From Medicago truncatula (taxonomy: Eukaryota; Streptophyta; Magnoliopsida; Fabales; Fabaceae), in NCBI RefSeq assembly GCF_003473485.1, contig NC_053045.1, positions 29,238,494 to 29,302,493 of the forward strand: 64,000 nucleotides of DNA, in the 5' to 3' direction. This document shows, piece after piece, positions 46,593-58,628 of the stretch. Position 1 is the stretch's first letter. Every line of letters starts with the position of its first letter. The position numbers and the translations under genes were made by a program. Under the pieces are notes generated by a model. It was given only the letters and a program-made list of their open reading frames with translations. It was not told the origin of the DNA and made no database searches.

Positions 46593-48330
46593 CACTTCTT
46601 CACGAGGTTATAACTTTTTGGGAAATGCTATCTTGTATCGTACAAGTTAAAAAATCAAATATTAAAGTTTTTTTTAATGCATCTAATACCTTAAAAGTTT
46701 CAAAAGTTATCTTTTCAATATTAAGTTTGTCTTTTAATTTCATTTTTACCTTCTTAACTTGTATCTCCAAAGGATGCAAGTTAGCATGACCCAACTTATT
46801 TTTATAGTTTATAGCAGTTTTTTATAAGTTAATTCAACTAATTTTTACAATTTTTAAATTATTTTGACAAGCTAATTCAACAGGTTTATAAGTTATTATT
46901 TGTTTATCTTAATTTTACTTGTGCAATCTTAATTGGAAAAAACAATAATTAAATATATAATTTTTATGTTATTCCATACTTATAAATTAGCTCAACCTCT
47001 AATTTTACCAAACAATATAAATTCAATCTTTTATCAAAAAAAATATAAATTCAGTCAACTAACTTATCTCCTTTCAAATTATAAAATAATTTATAAATAA
47101 ATTATTCACTATAATCTCATTTGTTATAAACTAGCGTATTATTTATTCACTGTATTTTATCAAACAAAGTCTTTGTCTAAGTAAAAAGGACTAGTCCTTT
47201 AAAAATTTATTTTAGATTATATTCAAAAGAGTAGTGATAGGTAAACCACCATAGGTGGCATACCATCATTCTACACACCCCATGTGGCAGGGACAATTTT
47301 GTCCATCAACAAAAAATAAGGGATAAATTTGTCCTACAATATTACAACTCTCATCACCCTCTTCCACTCTCTCTCTTCTCTATCCTCCCTCATTTTTTCA
47401 ACAAAACCAGTCCCCCACCAACAAAACACAGCCACCACCAATCACTCTCTCTTTTCTCAAAAATGCCTCTTTTCACCGGAAAACACCCTCTGATGCCGGG
47501 AAACGTCCTCTGCTATGACGTTGTCGGCTTCTCCGACTAATAAAAACGCGTCGAAACACATAGATCGAGGTCGGCAGATGGAGAGGCAACCGCGTCGGAA
47601 AACTCAGAGATCGCGCCCAAAAACGGCGGCGCAACCTCATCAGAAACATAGATTGAAACAGAGAAGAAAATGTGATAGATCTAATATGGATGAAGAGAGG
47701 ACGATCGGAGATGCAAGGCAAAAAGGCCAACGCCGGCAGCGGCGGAGGTAGGCGGAGGTAGGCTGGATAAAGAAGAAGAAGTGATAGTAATGGGAGATGA
47801 GGAGGATGAAGAGAGATAAACCAGTTTTTCTTTTTAATTTTTTTAATGATATTTATGTTATATTTAATATTATTTTGTTTGAATAAGACAAAAAAAATTG
47901 CCACAGTGGATGGATTAAAAGGGTGTATGTGAAAAATTACCCTATTCAAAATGAAGTGCCTTTGACGCAATCACAACCTCGTTTCAAATAGTTGTTTTCC
48001 TTACTTTAGTCTGCTTAGGATTAATTTTAAACGAGTAAGAAATTCAATGGATGCATCATAATGAACATGTTCAACATTTTTTTTTTCATCAAGAAAGTTT
48101 GACCAGAGGTAGCCGTTTGAAGAAAATTTGGTATCTAATTTAGGTTGATATGGTGTGGTGTATGTGGTTGCTAATGAATAAAACCATATTTCAATATGAT
48201 GTGGTAGATTGCACTGTTAGTTTCATAAGATAAAATAGCTACCTTGCAATTTGTAGTAAGGGTGCGTTTAATAATCGTATCACAATTTCTACTTTTCGAA
48301 TAATAAAAGATAGTTGCCGCATTCATGTCA
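46593..48330. other. Intergenic, with a GC-richer low-complexity patch
   Basis: AT-rich to 47220. From 47230 to 47960 the text includes ccaccataggtggcat (a short palindrome), a TC-rich stretch, then a purine-rich gaagaagaagtg stretch. Open frames on both strands at 47473-47970 have biased, repetitive composition and no domain, so I do not call a gene. It may be a dispersed repeat: tacacaccccatgtggcag on the left is loosely mirrored by ccacagtgg...gggtgtatgtg on the right. Confidence 0.4.
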
Positions 48331-48339
48331 TCACAACAT

Positions 48340-48499
48340 CCGAGACTGTTAGATTGAGCTCCTTCCAATGACGTATTTGGGAAATACCGGGTTCGAGTTC
48401 CGAGGAACAACGTTGGGCCAGTGCGCATGCCTCTACGCACGAGTCGGATTAATCGCCCACATTTGGTGAGTCGAAAACCGGTGCGAAAGCCAAAAAAAA
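48340..48499 (+). mobile_element. Probable SINE upstream of the aldolase gene
   Basis: Contains a B-box-like gggttcgagttccg, then gccagtgcgcatgcctctac, cgcccacatttggtgagtcg and aaccggtgcgaaagcc followed by ten A. The order B box, conserved body, poly-A is SINE-like. The A box and the target duplication are not clear. Confidence 0.45.
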
Positions 48500-49006
48500 A
48501 AGTACATGGGGATATTCTAGGTTCTCTTTTGCACTAAAAGCAACACATTCTCTTCTACAAGATGTAGAATTTTTTTGGTCTCAGGAACTACAAATCAGCA
48601 TATTCTGCTTCAACATTTAGCAGAGGGAATTGATGCATTGAATTTGAAAGTATATGTTAAGACATGGCATGCTTTGATGACTTGGTTACCCCAATCTCAC
48701 CAAATCCTGGTATTAAATCAGGACCATATAAATTATCGAGAAAGAGACAAATCAATTAATCAAATCAGTAAAGCATATTATAACCTCACACAAACACTAT
48801 AATTGGTACACTTTTTATTAACAGTAACACAAGTACAGAAAAATATCTCCCTAATATTATTTTCCTTAGGTTAGAAAAAAACCAATGATTTCAACCACGT
48901 AATGGTGATGCATATTGTAGAATGCCAAACAAGCATGAATTATCATCCACATGTCGTGAAGATAGGTGAGCTCACACTAGCCGCAAATGAGACATCACTT
49001 GACAAC

Positions 49007-49014
49007 TATAAATA
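49007..49014 (+). promoter_or_regulatory. TATA box of the aldolase gene
   Basis: TATAAATA in the context caactataaatacag lies 119 bases before the ATG, so transcription would start near 49040 and give a leader of about 85 bases including the gagt repeat. Confidence 0.7.
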
Positions 49015-49080
49015 CAGTGAAAGCAGTTAATGTTTTTGTGTGGTGAAGAGATTGTTGTTTGAGATAAGATTATAGTGTTT

Positions 49081-49116
49081 GAGTGAGTGAGTGAGTGAGT
49101 GAGTGAGTGAGTGAGT
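49081..49116. repeat. (GAGT)9 microsatellite in the aldolase 5' UTR
   Basis: Nine perfect gagt units end ten bases before the ATG at 49126, inside the predicted leader. Confidence 0.95.
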
Positions 49117-49125
49117 GTAAGAACT

Positions 49126-51877
49126 ATGGCTTCTGCTTCAGCATCTTGTTTCAAGTCATCCCTTGTTCTTGACAAGTCTGAATGGGTGAAGGGACAAACA
49201 CTCCTACGTCAACCTTCTTCTATGTCTGTTGTTAGATGCAACCCTACTGCTCCATCAGGTCTTACCATTAGAGCTGGTTCCTATGCCGACGAGCTCGTCA
49301 AGACCGCGGTACTTTTTTTTCTTCTCTTTTGAAACTGTCCATGTTAGTATTGTTAGTAGTATTATGTTAGAACTGAATATCGAACCTTCGACTTCTTATT
49401 ATTCCGCTTCTTAGCCACCAAGACCACTAGTTAATACTAGAAGCATCTCATAACTGAATTTAGTTCTTCAAACTAACATGCTAGAAATTTTGATTCACAC
49501 TTATAATTTGTTTTAATTCTTCAAACTAGCTTTGACAATCAAATTGATACATTGTAAGAACACTTTCTTGTATGAAAAATGGTTGCTAGTAGTAAAAGTA
49601 TAAGATACTTTTGGATAGATATCTTAGTTGAGCACTTATAGATAAGCGCTTGATGCATATCTTATATGTGATTATGTATAAGCTATTTTTATAGTAAAAG
49701 ATAAAATAAAGTCAAAACTGATTTCATATAAGCTATCATCCGTTTTTATAAACTATCTTGGAGAGCTTATAAAAACAAGTGAAAATAGCTTGTAGTCATG
49801 TCATTGTCAGAAACTGTTTTCATAATCATAAGTGCTTAAATCAGCAGATAAACTAAAATAAATGAATTCAAAGAGTCCTAAGGTCTAAGATAGAGGGAGA
49901 AGGACTCTGAGTTGTAAATTTGTTGAAACTCTTAAAAGTGATGTGATACATAATGGTTTTTAAAATTTTGACAAGTAACTCTGCTCAAAATAATAAAATT
50001 CTGTTTTTACATCATTGTTTCAATATTTTATGTTTCATTGTTCTAATTTCTTGTGTCTTGTTTTTGTTGCTTGTGTGTGGATGCAGAAAACAATTGCTTC
50101 ACCAGGGCGTGGCATTTTAGCCATGGATGAATCCAATGCTACATGTGGAAAGCGTTTGGCTTCAATTGGGCTAGAAAACACTGAAGCTAACCGCCAAGCA
50201 TGGCGTACCCTTCTTGTGACAGTTCCATCTCTTGGAGACTATATCTCTGGTGCCATTCTCTTTGAGGAAACTCTCTACCAATCTACAGTTGATGGAAGGA
50301 AGATTGTTGACGTGCTTATCGAGCAAAACATTGTTCCTGGAATCAAAGTTGACAAGGTAAGCCATTTGGAATTACCTTCTGTTGTTACTAAAATGAAATT
50401 TCAATTTTTGCTATACTGCATAATTGATGGAAAGAATAAGCAGGAGTGCTAGCCGATGTATATTATTATGATTATGATGTCTAGTTATGTTTAATTCTAA
50501 TAGAGTGATATCATTCGGATATACTTGTCAGTGTGTCCATACAGAAAGATGTGTCATGTATGCCTGACATAAACAATAATATGGAAAGATTATATCATTC
50601 ACAAATGAACATTCAGTCAGAAATGATGTTTAACGTATGGTTTATGTGCCATGAACAACAGGGTTTGGTGCCCCTAGCTGGTTCCAACGATGAATCATGG
50701 TGCCAAGGTCTGGACGGTCTTGCCTCTCGTTCAGCTGCATACTACCAACAAGGTGCTCGTTTCGCCAAATGGTGAGTGTACCCCTGCAGTATCCCTCTGT
50801 GGAAGCAAAATAATAATTTCAGCTGCATACTACTTATCATGCTCATTTTTTTAACCACGCAAATTTCAATTGCATATTAGGCGTACTGTTGTGAGCATCC
50901 CTAACGGTCCCTCTGCTCTGGCTGTCAAGGAAGCAGCCTGGGGTTTGGCCCGCTATGCTGCAATTAGTCAGGTGAAAAAACCATTCAAATTATATAATTG
51001 ATTTATTTTAATTCATAGTTATTACATCAATAACTTTTGAAAAAGGTCTATGACCCCGATCATTATTTCATTATCATGCAACATCAAGATTTTTTTTGTC
51101 TTAGCAGCTGCATTTACCTATGTACGAATTGTATTTGACTAGAATGTTCTTTGGTAACATTAATCACTACATGAATGTAATTTAAAACCTTGGCTAAAAT
51201 ATGTCCATTTAATGGTTTATTAGGACAACGGATTGGTCCCAATTGTGGAACCAGAGATCTTGCTGGATGGAGAACATGGTATTGACAGAACTTATGAAGT
51301 AGCACAAAAGGTTTGGGCTGAGGTTTTCTTCTACCTTGCTGAGAACAATGTCCAATTTGAGGGTATTCTCCTCAAGCCTAGCATGGTTACCCCAGGAGCT
51401 GAGTCCAAGGACAAGGCCTCTCCTGCAACAGTTGCTGACTATACCCTCAAGCTCCTTCACAGGAGAATTCCCCCTGCTGTCCCTGGTATCATGGTATGTG
51501 ACACTAACCAAATACATAACATTATTCTTTCTTTGTATTTCAAATTTCACTCTTTGTTTGTTCACGTTCTTACCAAAGCTGTATTCTGCTATGTATAGTT
51601 TTTGTCTGGTGGACAATCTGAGGTTGAAGCAACCCTCAACTTGAATGCCATGAACCAATCTCCAAACCCATGGCACGTGTCGTTCTCATACGCAAGAGCT
51701 CTCCAAAATACCGCATTGAAGACATGGGGAGGCCGCGTAGAGAACGTGAAGGCAGCTCAAGAAGCGCTTCTTTTCCGCGCCAAGTCCAACTCAATTGCTC
51801 AACTTGGAAAGTACACTGGTGAGGGTGAATCCGATGAAGCCAAGAAGGAATTGTTCGTCAAAGGCTACTCTTACTAA
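49126..51877 (+). CDS. FBA: Fructose-bisphosphate aldolase, class I, chloroplastic
   Basis: Six exons, 49126-49308, 50087-50356, 50662-50771, 50881-50971, 51224-51493 and 51599-51877 (TAA), give 400 residues, the usual size of plastid FBA. The start [14 protein letters not shown] fits a transit peptide with a Ser-rich, acid-poor composition; an in-frame ATG at 49111 lies inside the gagt repeat and is unlikely. The mature enzyme starts near [19 protein letters not shown]. Class I landmarks are present: [18 protein letters not shown], the Schiff-base lysine in [15 protein letters not shown], and a C-terminal tyrosine that takes part in catalysis. It cleaves or forms fructose-1,6- and sedoheptulose-1,7-bisphosphate in the Calvin cycle and stromal glycolysis. 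Intron 1 carries a MITE. The 3' UTR is echoed at 59.4 kb. Confidence 0.96.
49603..49880. mobile_element. MITE in aldolase intron 1 (sister of 13440-13720)
   Basis: Shares with the element at 13440-13720 the order agcacttat...gtataagct...aaagtcaaaactg/ctg...ttcatataagctat...gagagcttat...gtcat...agtgctta. The ends (cttttggatag and gagtcctaagg) are decayed relative to the other copy. It does not affect the splice sites. Confidence 0.6.
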
Positions 51878-52080
51878 AAATGTTGGTAGTGAATATGATG
51901 ATATATGTTATGTTAGACAGCAGCACTAGCAGTTAATGATGGTGTTGACGGAGGATGAATATTATTCTGTAAGACTAATTTGTCAAAAATGTGTAATATT
52001 TTATAGTCTTGGAGACTATTTTTGATTTTTTGTTTTGTTTGTGGTTATATTACATGCACTTTACGACTTCAATAAAATCT

Positions 52081-52460
52081 TTTGCTATGAGTTTGTACTT
52101 AATCATGTCTCAGCATAAACCCAATTAAAAGGAGAGACCAAAACTCATAGCCATTTACTCGAAGTTGTCCTCATTGATGATGATCCATGGAAGGAATGTA
52201 GCAGCATGATCTAATTTTTTCCTGCTGAACTTAGTCCTACACATGTTACATAATTTGAACTAGATACTAACTTAGCAAACTCATATAAAAATAAAACAAT
52301 AAAAAGACATTGGTATCATAGTTCTCTTGAAAGTGCTCCATTCCATTGATTAATCTAGATAAAACAAAACAAATAAAATTGAAAGACAATGTCATTTCTG
52401 AAATGCACAAAGCAAAATTAACAACAACCAAACAGTAGCAAAAAATGAAGACAAATTAAC
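52081..52460. other. Convergent 3' ends of aldolase and MCTP genes
   Basis: The aldolase polyadenylation region (aataaaat near 52070) faces the 3' UTR of the minus-strand MCTP gene. No other feature seen. Confidence 0.45.
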
Positions 52461-54812
52461 TCATAACATGCCATCTGATTTTGCAGGCATCCTCCTGAGG
52501 AAATTTTGTGGAAATGCAGGCATATCGAAGCGAAGCCTTGGAGGTCTTAACACATAAGTGACCGAAATGAAGAGTATATATCGAAAATGAATGAAATAAG
52601 TCAAAATGGCAGCAATCGAACAGAAAATTAGGAACAAAGCCGTTGCTCTTGGATCCCTCCAGCTGATAAGAGACTGCACCCTCTCTCCTTGAGTTGCCAA
52701 ATCACCCATCACAGCAAGCACTCTCCCTGAAATGCCTCTCAATCTATCATACCTTTTTTGCAGATTACCACCGCTAAATTTAGTTGGAAAAGGATCAAAC
52801 TCTTCTTCAAGTTCTTCAGTAGTAGCTGTATCAGCATGAGACAATTTAATATCCATATGAGAAGGATATCTTGGCCTTATTCGGTATTGCCAAATCCCAT
52901 TGAGGAGTAAGAAGGTAAATGTTAGCGGCAAAATAGCTCCCGGCTTGTAATTGAAAAAGCAAAAGATTGAATAACCACCTATCGTTGTAACTGAATTCTT
53001 CCAACTGTGAATCTCCTCAATTAGTTTAACAATTGAAACAAAACCGCTGAGAAGACTTGCGATCCTGTAAAACTGAGCTCTCCCTCTCCTCATGCTCCAC
53101 ACGTTTGACCTCATATCTAACATGAACTCAACAACCTCTTTACTCAGAGGTGGTTCGGCCCTTCTGAACCTCAATATGGTGATTGCAGCGGCTTGGTTTC
53201 GCAGACTGTCGATCTGAAACATCGACAATGGACATATGTAATGCATTTTTGGGAGCAGAGGTTGAGCATAAGTTTGCAAAACATTCAACAGTGAAGGACA
53301 AGAGAATCTCACTGCCAATTGAATTTCTCCCATTTTCTTTGCTCCTTGAGTATGCAAGTTTATAAGTGGATAAGAATGAGTATAAATCCTATCACTTTCG
53401 AGTGTTGAAAGCCTAATCCTTACCTTGCCAATTCTCTTATCAACTCCTCCATCACCATTTTTCCCTCCAACATTATTCTTACCTCCTCCATGTAAGTGTC
53501 CATTATCAAACACCACAATTGTGATAACTGTGCAAGGATCATAAACTTCCCAAGTATATTGCTCATTCCACCTTGGTGAAAGATTATCAACAATAGTCCT
53601 TGTTCTCACCCATTTAGAACCATACTTAGCTACACAATATGCGTCGGTTCGATCCTTCTTCATCGGGGAGAGTCCCACAGCATTCAAGATTCCCAATTCC
53701 AAAACACCAATACTTGGTTTGTTCAAATACTTAGATGACGGTCTTAGATCACTACTATAGTGAGTGGCCTCATCAAGAACATGGTACCCTCCATCCAAAG
53801 AGATTCTCAAATGCAACCTAGTACTAAATTTAACCTCTTCTTTACCTTCAAGTTCTTTAGGCTTTTGAAGATTGTACCAAACACTAGCTGTTGGAGTAGC
53901 ATCTATCCTTTTCTCTACATCTTTAAGATGAATCACACAACTTCCCAAATTTTCATGCTTGTTGGAATTCCCTTGCCCCTGTTCAACGCTCAAAAGCAAG
54001 GACTCGTCAAAAGGTTCTGCTGAAACAAACATCAAATCCTCATTCCATACAGGGTTTGGATTAATCTTCATCGGACGGCTTCTCAAAGCTAAGTTCCCTA
54101 GAACACCTTGGATAAAGATCTCGCTGTTGCCTTTGAGCAACAAATCTTGGGCTTGAATCACATTAACTCTAAGATACCAAAGTCTAGGAGAAATATACAC
54201 TTTTGAACGAGTGTAAGTGATGTTTTCAACACTAGTAGTTGTTGCGTCTGAATGCCAAGCATCGGGAAAACTTTCATCAGCTTGAGTTCCCATCCAAACA
54301 GACACCATTAACTCTCCTTGATCAAGCTTCACCATATTTTGACCCTCAAGCTTATACCATTGTGGTGCTAAAGGACTATCAGGAGGAACCCTCATAGGAA
54401 TATCAGAAATTGTGAATGCTACTCGACCAATGACATTAGGTTCATCAGCAACGGGATCTTTTTCCTTCACAACAATCTCCAAAACTTGTTCTTGAATCCT
54501 CTCTTTAGAAAAAGCAAAAACTTGGTTCCACTCAGGGTTTGAGGTTTTCTCAAAGACCCTTGTTGTCCCTACGAAACTTCCAAGTTTCACTTCCACAAAA
54601 GGGTTGCAAGTATCAGACTTACCGGTTTCTGGTAAGTCATTGGCTCTCACTACCCTTGCAAAAAGAAACTTCATTTGTTCAACAAGATCAAATGTTATTG
54701 GAAGCCTATCACCACTTATCACTCTTCCAGCATTGATGTTTGGTGTTGTCTCCTTTAAATCAAAATCTTCCTTTTGCTTCCTTTGGTTTTGATTGTGATT
54801 TTGGTTTGCCAT
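52461..54812 (-). CDS. Multiple C2 domain and transmembrane region protein (MCTP/FTIP-like)
   Basis: One uninterrupted exon of 783 residues, a normal MCTP length, starting MANQNHNQNQRKQKEDFDL. Three C2 domains lie at about residues 45-165 (FLFARVVRANDLPETGKSD), 205-335 (WYLRVNVIQAQDLLLKG) and 370-500 (IGVLELGILNAVGLSPMKK). The C-terminal PRT_C region (about 600-783) has hydrophobic segments such as ALFLIFCSIAAILTYF. The family anchors in the ER and tethers it to the plasma membrane, notably at plasmodesmata; FTIP1 and QUIRKY are members. The third C2 keeps a DRTDAY Asp pair; the second has GNSEIF where a calcium-binding Asp is usual, so it probably does not bind calcium. A 5' UTR intron is likely (acceptor tttttgtag at 54821; donor near 55812), so the leader exon lies near 55813-55880. 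Confidence 0.93.
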   Translation of the reverse strand: MANQNHNQNQRKQKEDFDLKETTPNINAGRVISGDRLPITFDLVEQMKFLFARVVRANDLPETGKSDTCNPFVEVKLGSFVGTTRVFEKTSNPEWNQVFAFSKERIQEQVLEIVVKEKDPVADEPNVIGRVAFTISDIPMRVPPDSPLAPQWYKLEGQNMVKLDQGELMVSVWMGTQADESFPDAWHSDATTTSVENITYTRSKVYISPRLWYLRVNVIQAQDLLLKGNSEIFIQGVLGNLALRSRPMKINPNPVWNEDLMFVSAEPFDESLLLSVEQGQGNSNKHENLGSCVIHLKDVEKRIDATPTASVWYNLQKPKELEGKEEVKFSTRLHLRISLDGGYHVLDEATHYSSDLRPSSKYLNKPSIGVLELGILNAVGLSPMKKDRTDAYCVAKYGSKWVRTRTIVDNLSPRWNEQYTWEVYDPCTVITIVVFDNGHLHGGGKNNVGGKNGDGGVDKRIGKVRIRLSTLESDRIYTHSYPLINLHTQGAKKMGEIQLAVRFSCPSLLNVLQTYAQPLLPKMHYICPLSMFQIDSLRNQAAAITILRFRRAEPPLSKEVVEFMLDMRSNVWSMRRGRAQFYRIASLLSGFVSIVKLIEEIHSWKNSVTTIGGYSIFCFFNYKPGAILPLTFTFLLLNGIWQYRIRPRYPSHMDIKLSHADTATTEELEEEFDPFPTKFSGGNLQKRYDRLRGISGRVLAVMGDLATQGERVQSLISWRDPRATALFLIFCSIAAILTYFIHFRYILFISVTYVLRPPRLRFDMPAFPQNFLRRMPAKSDGML

Positions 54813-54820
54813 GGCTTACT

Positions 54821-55812
54821 CTACAAAAACAAGAGTGAACACAAAGTGTAAGCCTAAGTGCAAAGTCAAATCATCATAGACATCTATTTCTATAACAATA
54901 TGTAATGGCAATATGTGCACAACAAATGCGATTAAATAGATACACAATTGAAATGCGACAGACATGTAGATATAAGCTTGCGCATTGCGCTAATATCTTG
55001 AATATTTAGTTTGTGAAAACGTTAAAAGAATAAATAACTTCTGATTATTCATGGAGTAAAGTTCTTCCCAATATATGAAATTGAAGATAACAATATGAAA
55101 TATAGGTTGATATTAATAAAAGTCTACAAGTAAGTTCAAACTCACATAGTGAGAGGTGAGGAATGTGAAAAAAATTCTTAAATAGAAAATAATAGAGTTA
55201 AGGATTGAGGTTGTTGACATGTCATTCCGACATTTTACATATTAGATTTAATAAACCAAATCCATTTTATCAACCTATTTTCACATCTCTACGTATATGT
55301 GCTGGAGTAAAAGATGAGTTATTTTGTTGAGAATATAAAGCATAATCAATCAATTCTCTCCTAACTTTCAAGAGCAAATGCATAAATGAAAATACAAAGA
55401 TATATATGGTGTGTTCTGCAAAAGACCTAATCATATACTATAGGATTCTATCATTCTAAAATCACTTCATAAACAATGATTTTACAATTATAGACAACAT
55501 TTCATGCTCTATATTTGCGTTAAGAGGGTTATAATCGTATTCGCATGTATAATGCAAAAATGAAAAAAATGAGGATAGACAAAAGTTAATAATAAGGAGG
55601 AGAAAGTAAAATTCATACCACTAAAAATCAAAGCTTCGCATGTAACCGAAAGTGAAACAATATTGCTTGATTTTGAAGGTGTTATGTGACTGTAGAAAAA
55701 CAAACTTTAGAAGCATTAGCATTTGAAAAACAAACTAAGAACAAATATTTTGATGAAAAATGAGAGTTAGTTATCAAATATTTTGGTAGAAGTACACAGA
55801 CTAAGAACTTAC
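54821..55812 (-). other. Probable 5' UTR intron of the MCTP gene
   Basis: On the minus strand a consensus donor (cctg|gtaagttctta, 55812) and a pyrimidine-rich acceptor ending ttttgtag (54821) bound about 990 bases just before the MCTP start codon. The interior is AT-rich and has no coding sequence. MCTP genes with an intronless CDS commonly have a leader intron. Confidence 0.5.
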
Positions 55813-55899
55813 CAGGCAAATGGAGCCACCTTCGAAAATTGCTAACAATGTCTTTTGGAATGTTTTTTCTTTTTTTGAAACTTTGAAAGAATGAGAGTG

Positions 55900-56260
55900 T
55901 ACATGCGGTTTAAAAATGAGAATGTTAACTGCTTTTTTGAGTTGATACACAAAGATAACAACTACTTAATGAATCGGTTATCATATTATTTTTGTGATAA
56001 ATGCACATTCAATTAGATTGAATTGTGAGGATATATATGTATAATTTGCATGATAATTAGTTTGATTCTATTTTGAAAAATGATTGAACTGTAACGGTTT
56101 TATATTTTCATTGCTGGATGGTAAGAGAGGTAAGCAACGAAAGTTGACGAAGGCAGTTTATTCCATATTTTTAAGGTTTTTTCAATGCTAACAACATGTA
56201 ACAATCCCATGAGAATGTAACGTTTTAATTTTTTTTTTTTTTTTTTTGTCTCCGCGAGGT
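55900..56260. other. MCTP upstream region
   Basis: AT-rich promoter-side sequence with long T tracts near 56231-56247. No motif I can assign. Confidence 0.35.
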
Positions 56261-56261
56261 T

Positions 56262-56380
56262 AGCTCTTTTTTTTTTTAGAAGGGATAATGCATAATTTAT
56301 ATGCAGGGGTCGGGGTTCGAACTCCGGTCACCCCACTTATTCACTTTAAGGTGAATTTCTCTAGCCGTTAGACTACTTAC
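56262..56380 (-). mobile_element. SINE, tRNA-derived, antisense
   Basis: Minus strand: A-box-like gtagtctaacggctagag, about 40 bases, then the B box ggagttcgaaccccg, acccctgcatataaatta, and an A-rich tail (T tract on the plus strand at 56267-56277). Same 3' text as the SINE at 17985-18122. Confidence 0.75.
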
Positions 56381-56399
56381 CAATTTTTTTTTTTTTTTT

Positions 56400-58346
56400 T
56401 GTTACAATAGTTAGTTAATTTTTTTTTATTCCTATGAGAATGTCAGATGTATGCTCTTACACATGAGAATAAAATAAAATGAAGAAATCATTTGTAAATA
56501 TCATTCCTTAATTTAAAGGTTCGTCAGCAAAATAAGATTGTGAAACATTAAGACATTAATCGATGTAATCATCCTCTCACTTGATGAAAAAAGATATTAA
56601 GGTTAAAGTGACTCAAGGAAATTTCTTCACCGCCATTAAGGTTCCCCGATATTAAGGTTGCCGAAACACATTTTAACATAGTCAATAGTTAGGAATCAAC
56701 AACATTTTGATAACTACTAGAGGCTTCCAAGTTTTCCAGTAGTTGTAGTTGACCTATATATTGATGCTCGAAAAATAGTTATCTATTTCTTAATACATAC
56801 AGAGTGCAAGTATATATTGTCGCAACAAGTAATAAAGAGTAAGTAGAGTATCGATCCCATGAGGATTGCCGTAGATAAGTTCTATGTATTTTCAAATGTT
56901 AAGTTGAGTTGTTTAGGATTCAAAAAGACTAATAACAAAGACAAGGTTATAAAATACTAAAGTCGTAAAATGCGGAAGTAAATAAAGCATGTAAAAAGGT
57001 TTTAGAGATTCAAATGAAAAAGTGTGGTTAAGGAATTAACTTCACAAAGATAAAGGTTTGCAAGATTTATAAAGCTACGATTCTGAGATGGAAGCTATAG
57101 CTTCGTACAACTTTTGGAGGAATCCTGTAGAGAGCTATAGTTTCACATAGTTTCATGGCAATCTGGTGGTCACTAGGAGTGTTGTGCACTTAACCTTCAC
57201 GTTAAGCACGTGAAAATGTCTGGTCGGAGTACAATCACATAATCCTAACATGCAACATTGTTAGGTTAGGTCATAAACATTTACCACCGAAGTCTTATTC
57301 TGCCGAGCCTTTGGCCTATGACAAGAATCTTAATTAGATCTCAGCGCTTAAAAGGCTCCTCTAAGACCTTGCACTCGTGCAAATTAGTCTCTCTTGTTCC
57401 TTTCACCTCTCGATGCATAGGGACTAACTCATATCAAACAAACATGTTCCATTCTAATACCCTCTCAGTCTCATGGAACTTTAACATTGAAAGCAAAAGA
57501 GATCGAGTTTTACTTTCAAAGATTTTGAGTTAAAACGGTTTGTTTGAAAGAAGCTTTGAAGGTTGTAACTAACTAAACTTGCAAACATAATTAATTATCT
57601 AACAAACATAATTATTATCTAATCATTCCCTAACCACAAAAGTGGTTAGTGCAATGAACATATACACAAAAATTGAAATGGAGAAGATAAGAGATAAAAA
57701 CACAATTGCATAAATCATTAGATAAGATTAGAGTTTACAAAAGAGAAATTCAATCCTTTGAAAATGAAGGTGGATTCTTTGCAGACCTCCCTTAACAAAT
57801 TACTCTAATGACTCTAAAACTTTAAGACTCTAACTACTATGCTTTGAAAATGAAATGGATGAAGGTATGAGATGAAAAAGAATGATTTGAATCTCTAGAG
57901 ATGAAGGTATGTTACCATTATAAAAAGTCATTTTTATCTTTTTATAGTCATTTTTATTTCCATTCTAATCCCATCCACAGTGAAAAATAATTTGTCTAAA
58001 TAAAGAATTCTTCAATTGTTTCATACCTTAAAGAATATTGACCAATTATTTTTAGGGAAACTTTTTTTAAAATTAGGTCACTTATTATTTATTAGTACAA
58101 TAAAAATTTAAAAAAAAAAAAAAAATTAACGAGTCCATGGGCCAGCCCGCCATTGACCGCTTTTTCAACGTACAATATAAGATAGACCAACTTTGGTGTG
58201 TGGGCTCAAAACCTCAGCTGAGTCCGATCAAAATGACGAGTTAAACGGACCGATCTCACAGATCAAACCCGTTTTGTCACCCTTAGTTCGATTGTTCCAT
58301 GCAAATTCCAGTTTTCAATTTAAATCCGAGTTTTTTTTCTATACAC
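56400..58346. other. Intergenic, unclassified repeat-like text
   Basis: From about 56800 to 57950 the sequence is more even in composition and includes phrases such as caacaagtaataaagagtaag and gagtatcgatcccatgagga that I associate with dispersed legume elements, plus an internal near-duplication (gaagctatagcttc / gagctatagtttcac). No TIR, LTR or target duplication was found and no protein domain is encoded. Confidence 0.35.
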
Positions 58347-58628
58347 GGGTGTGTTTGGTTTGCAAAATAGTAAGTACTGGACAAAACAGTACAAGACAGA
58401 ACAGCACAACACAAAACAGAACAGCACATGACAAATTTTTTATGGCAATGAGTAATTTTTTGTTTTATACGATTTTTGGGGACAAAATGCTATTTTGATA
58501 TTTTAGACAACTTGTACGTGGGACAAAAAGTTGTGTTGTGGTTTGGTGAGGGACAAAATTATGAGTTTTTGTCCTGTCTCTTGCCTCCAGTTTGTCCTGT
58601 ACCTTAAACAGTTTTACAAATCAAACAC
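58347..58628. mobile_element. MITE-like element with gtgtttggtttg termini
   Basis: Begins gggtgtgtttggtttgcaaa and ends with the near complement tttacaaatcaaacac. The interior holds many gacaaaacag / ctgtcctgtcc words on opposing strands (acaggacaaa type), giving a hairpin-prone element of about 280 bases. The superfamily is unresolved (PIF/Harbinger or hAT). Confidence 0.5.

Noticed and set aside
47473-47970. 165-codon minus-strand frame with a plus-strand partner
   Set aside because: Low-complexity, Leu/Pro/Arg-rich on one strand and Arg/Gln-rich on the other, no domain, no splice or promoter support.
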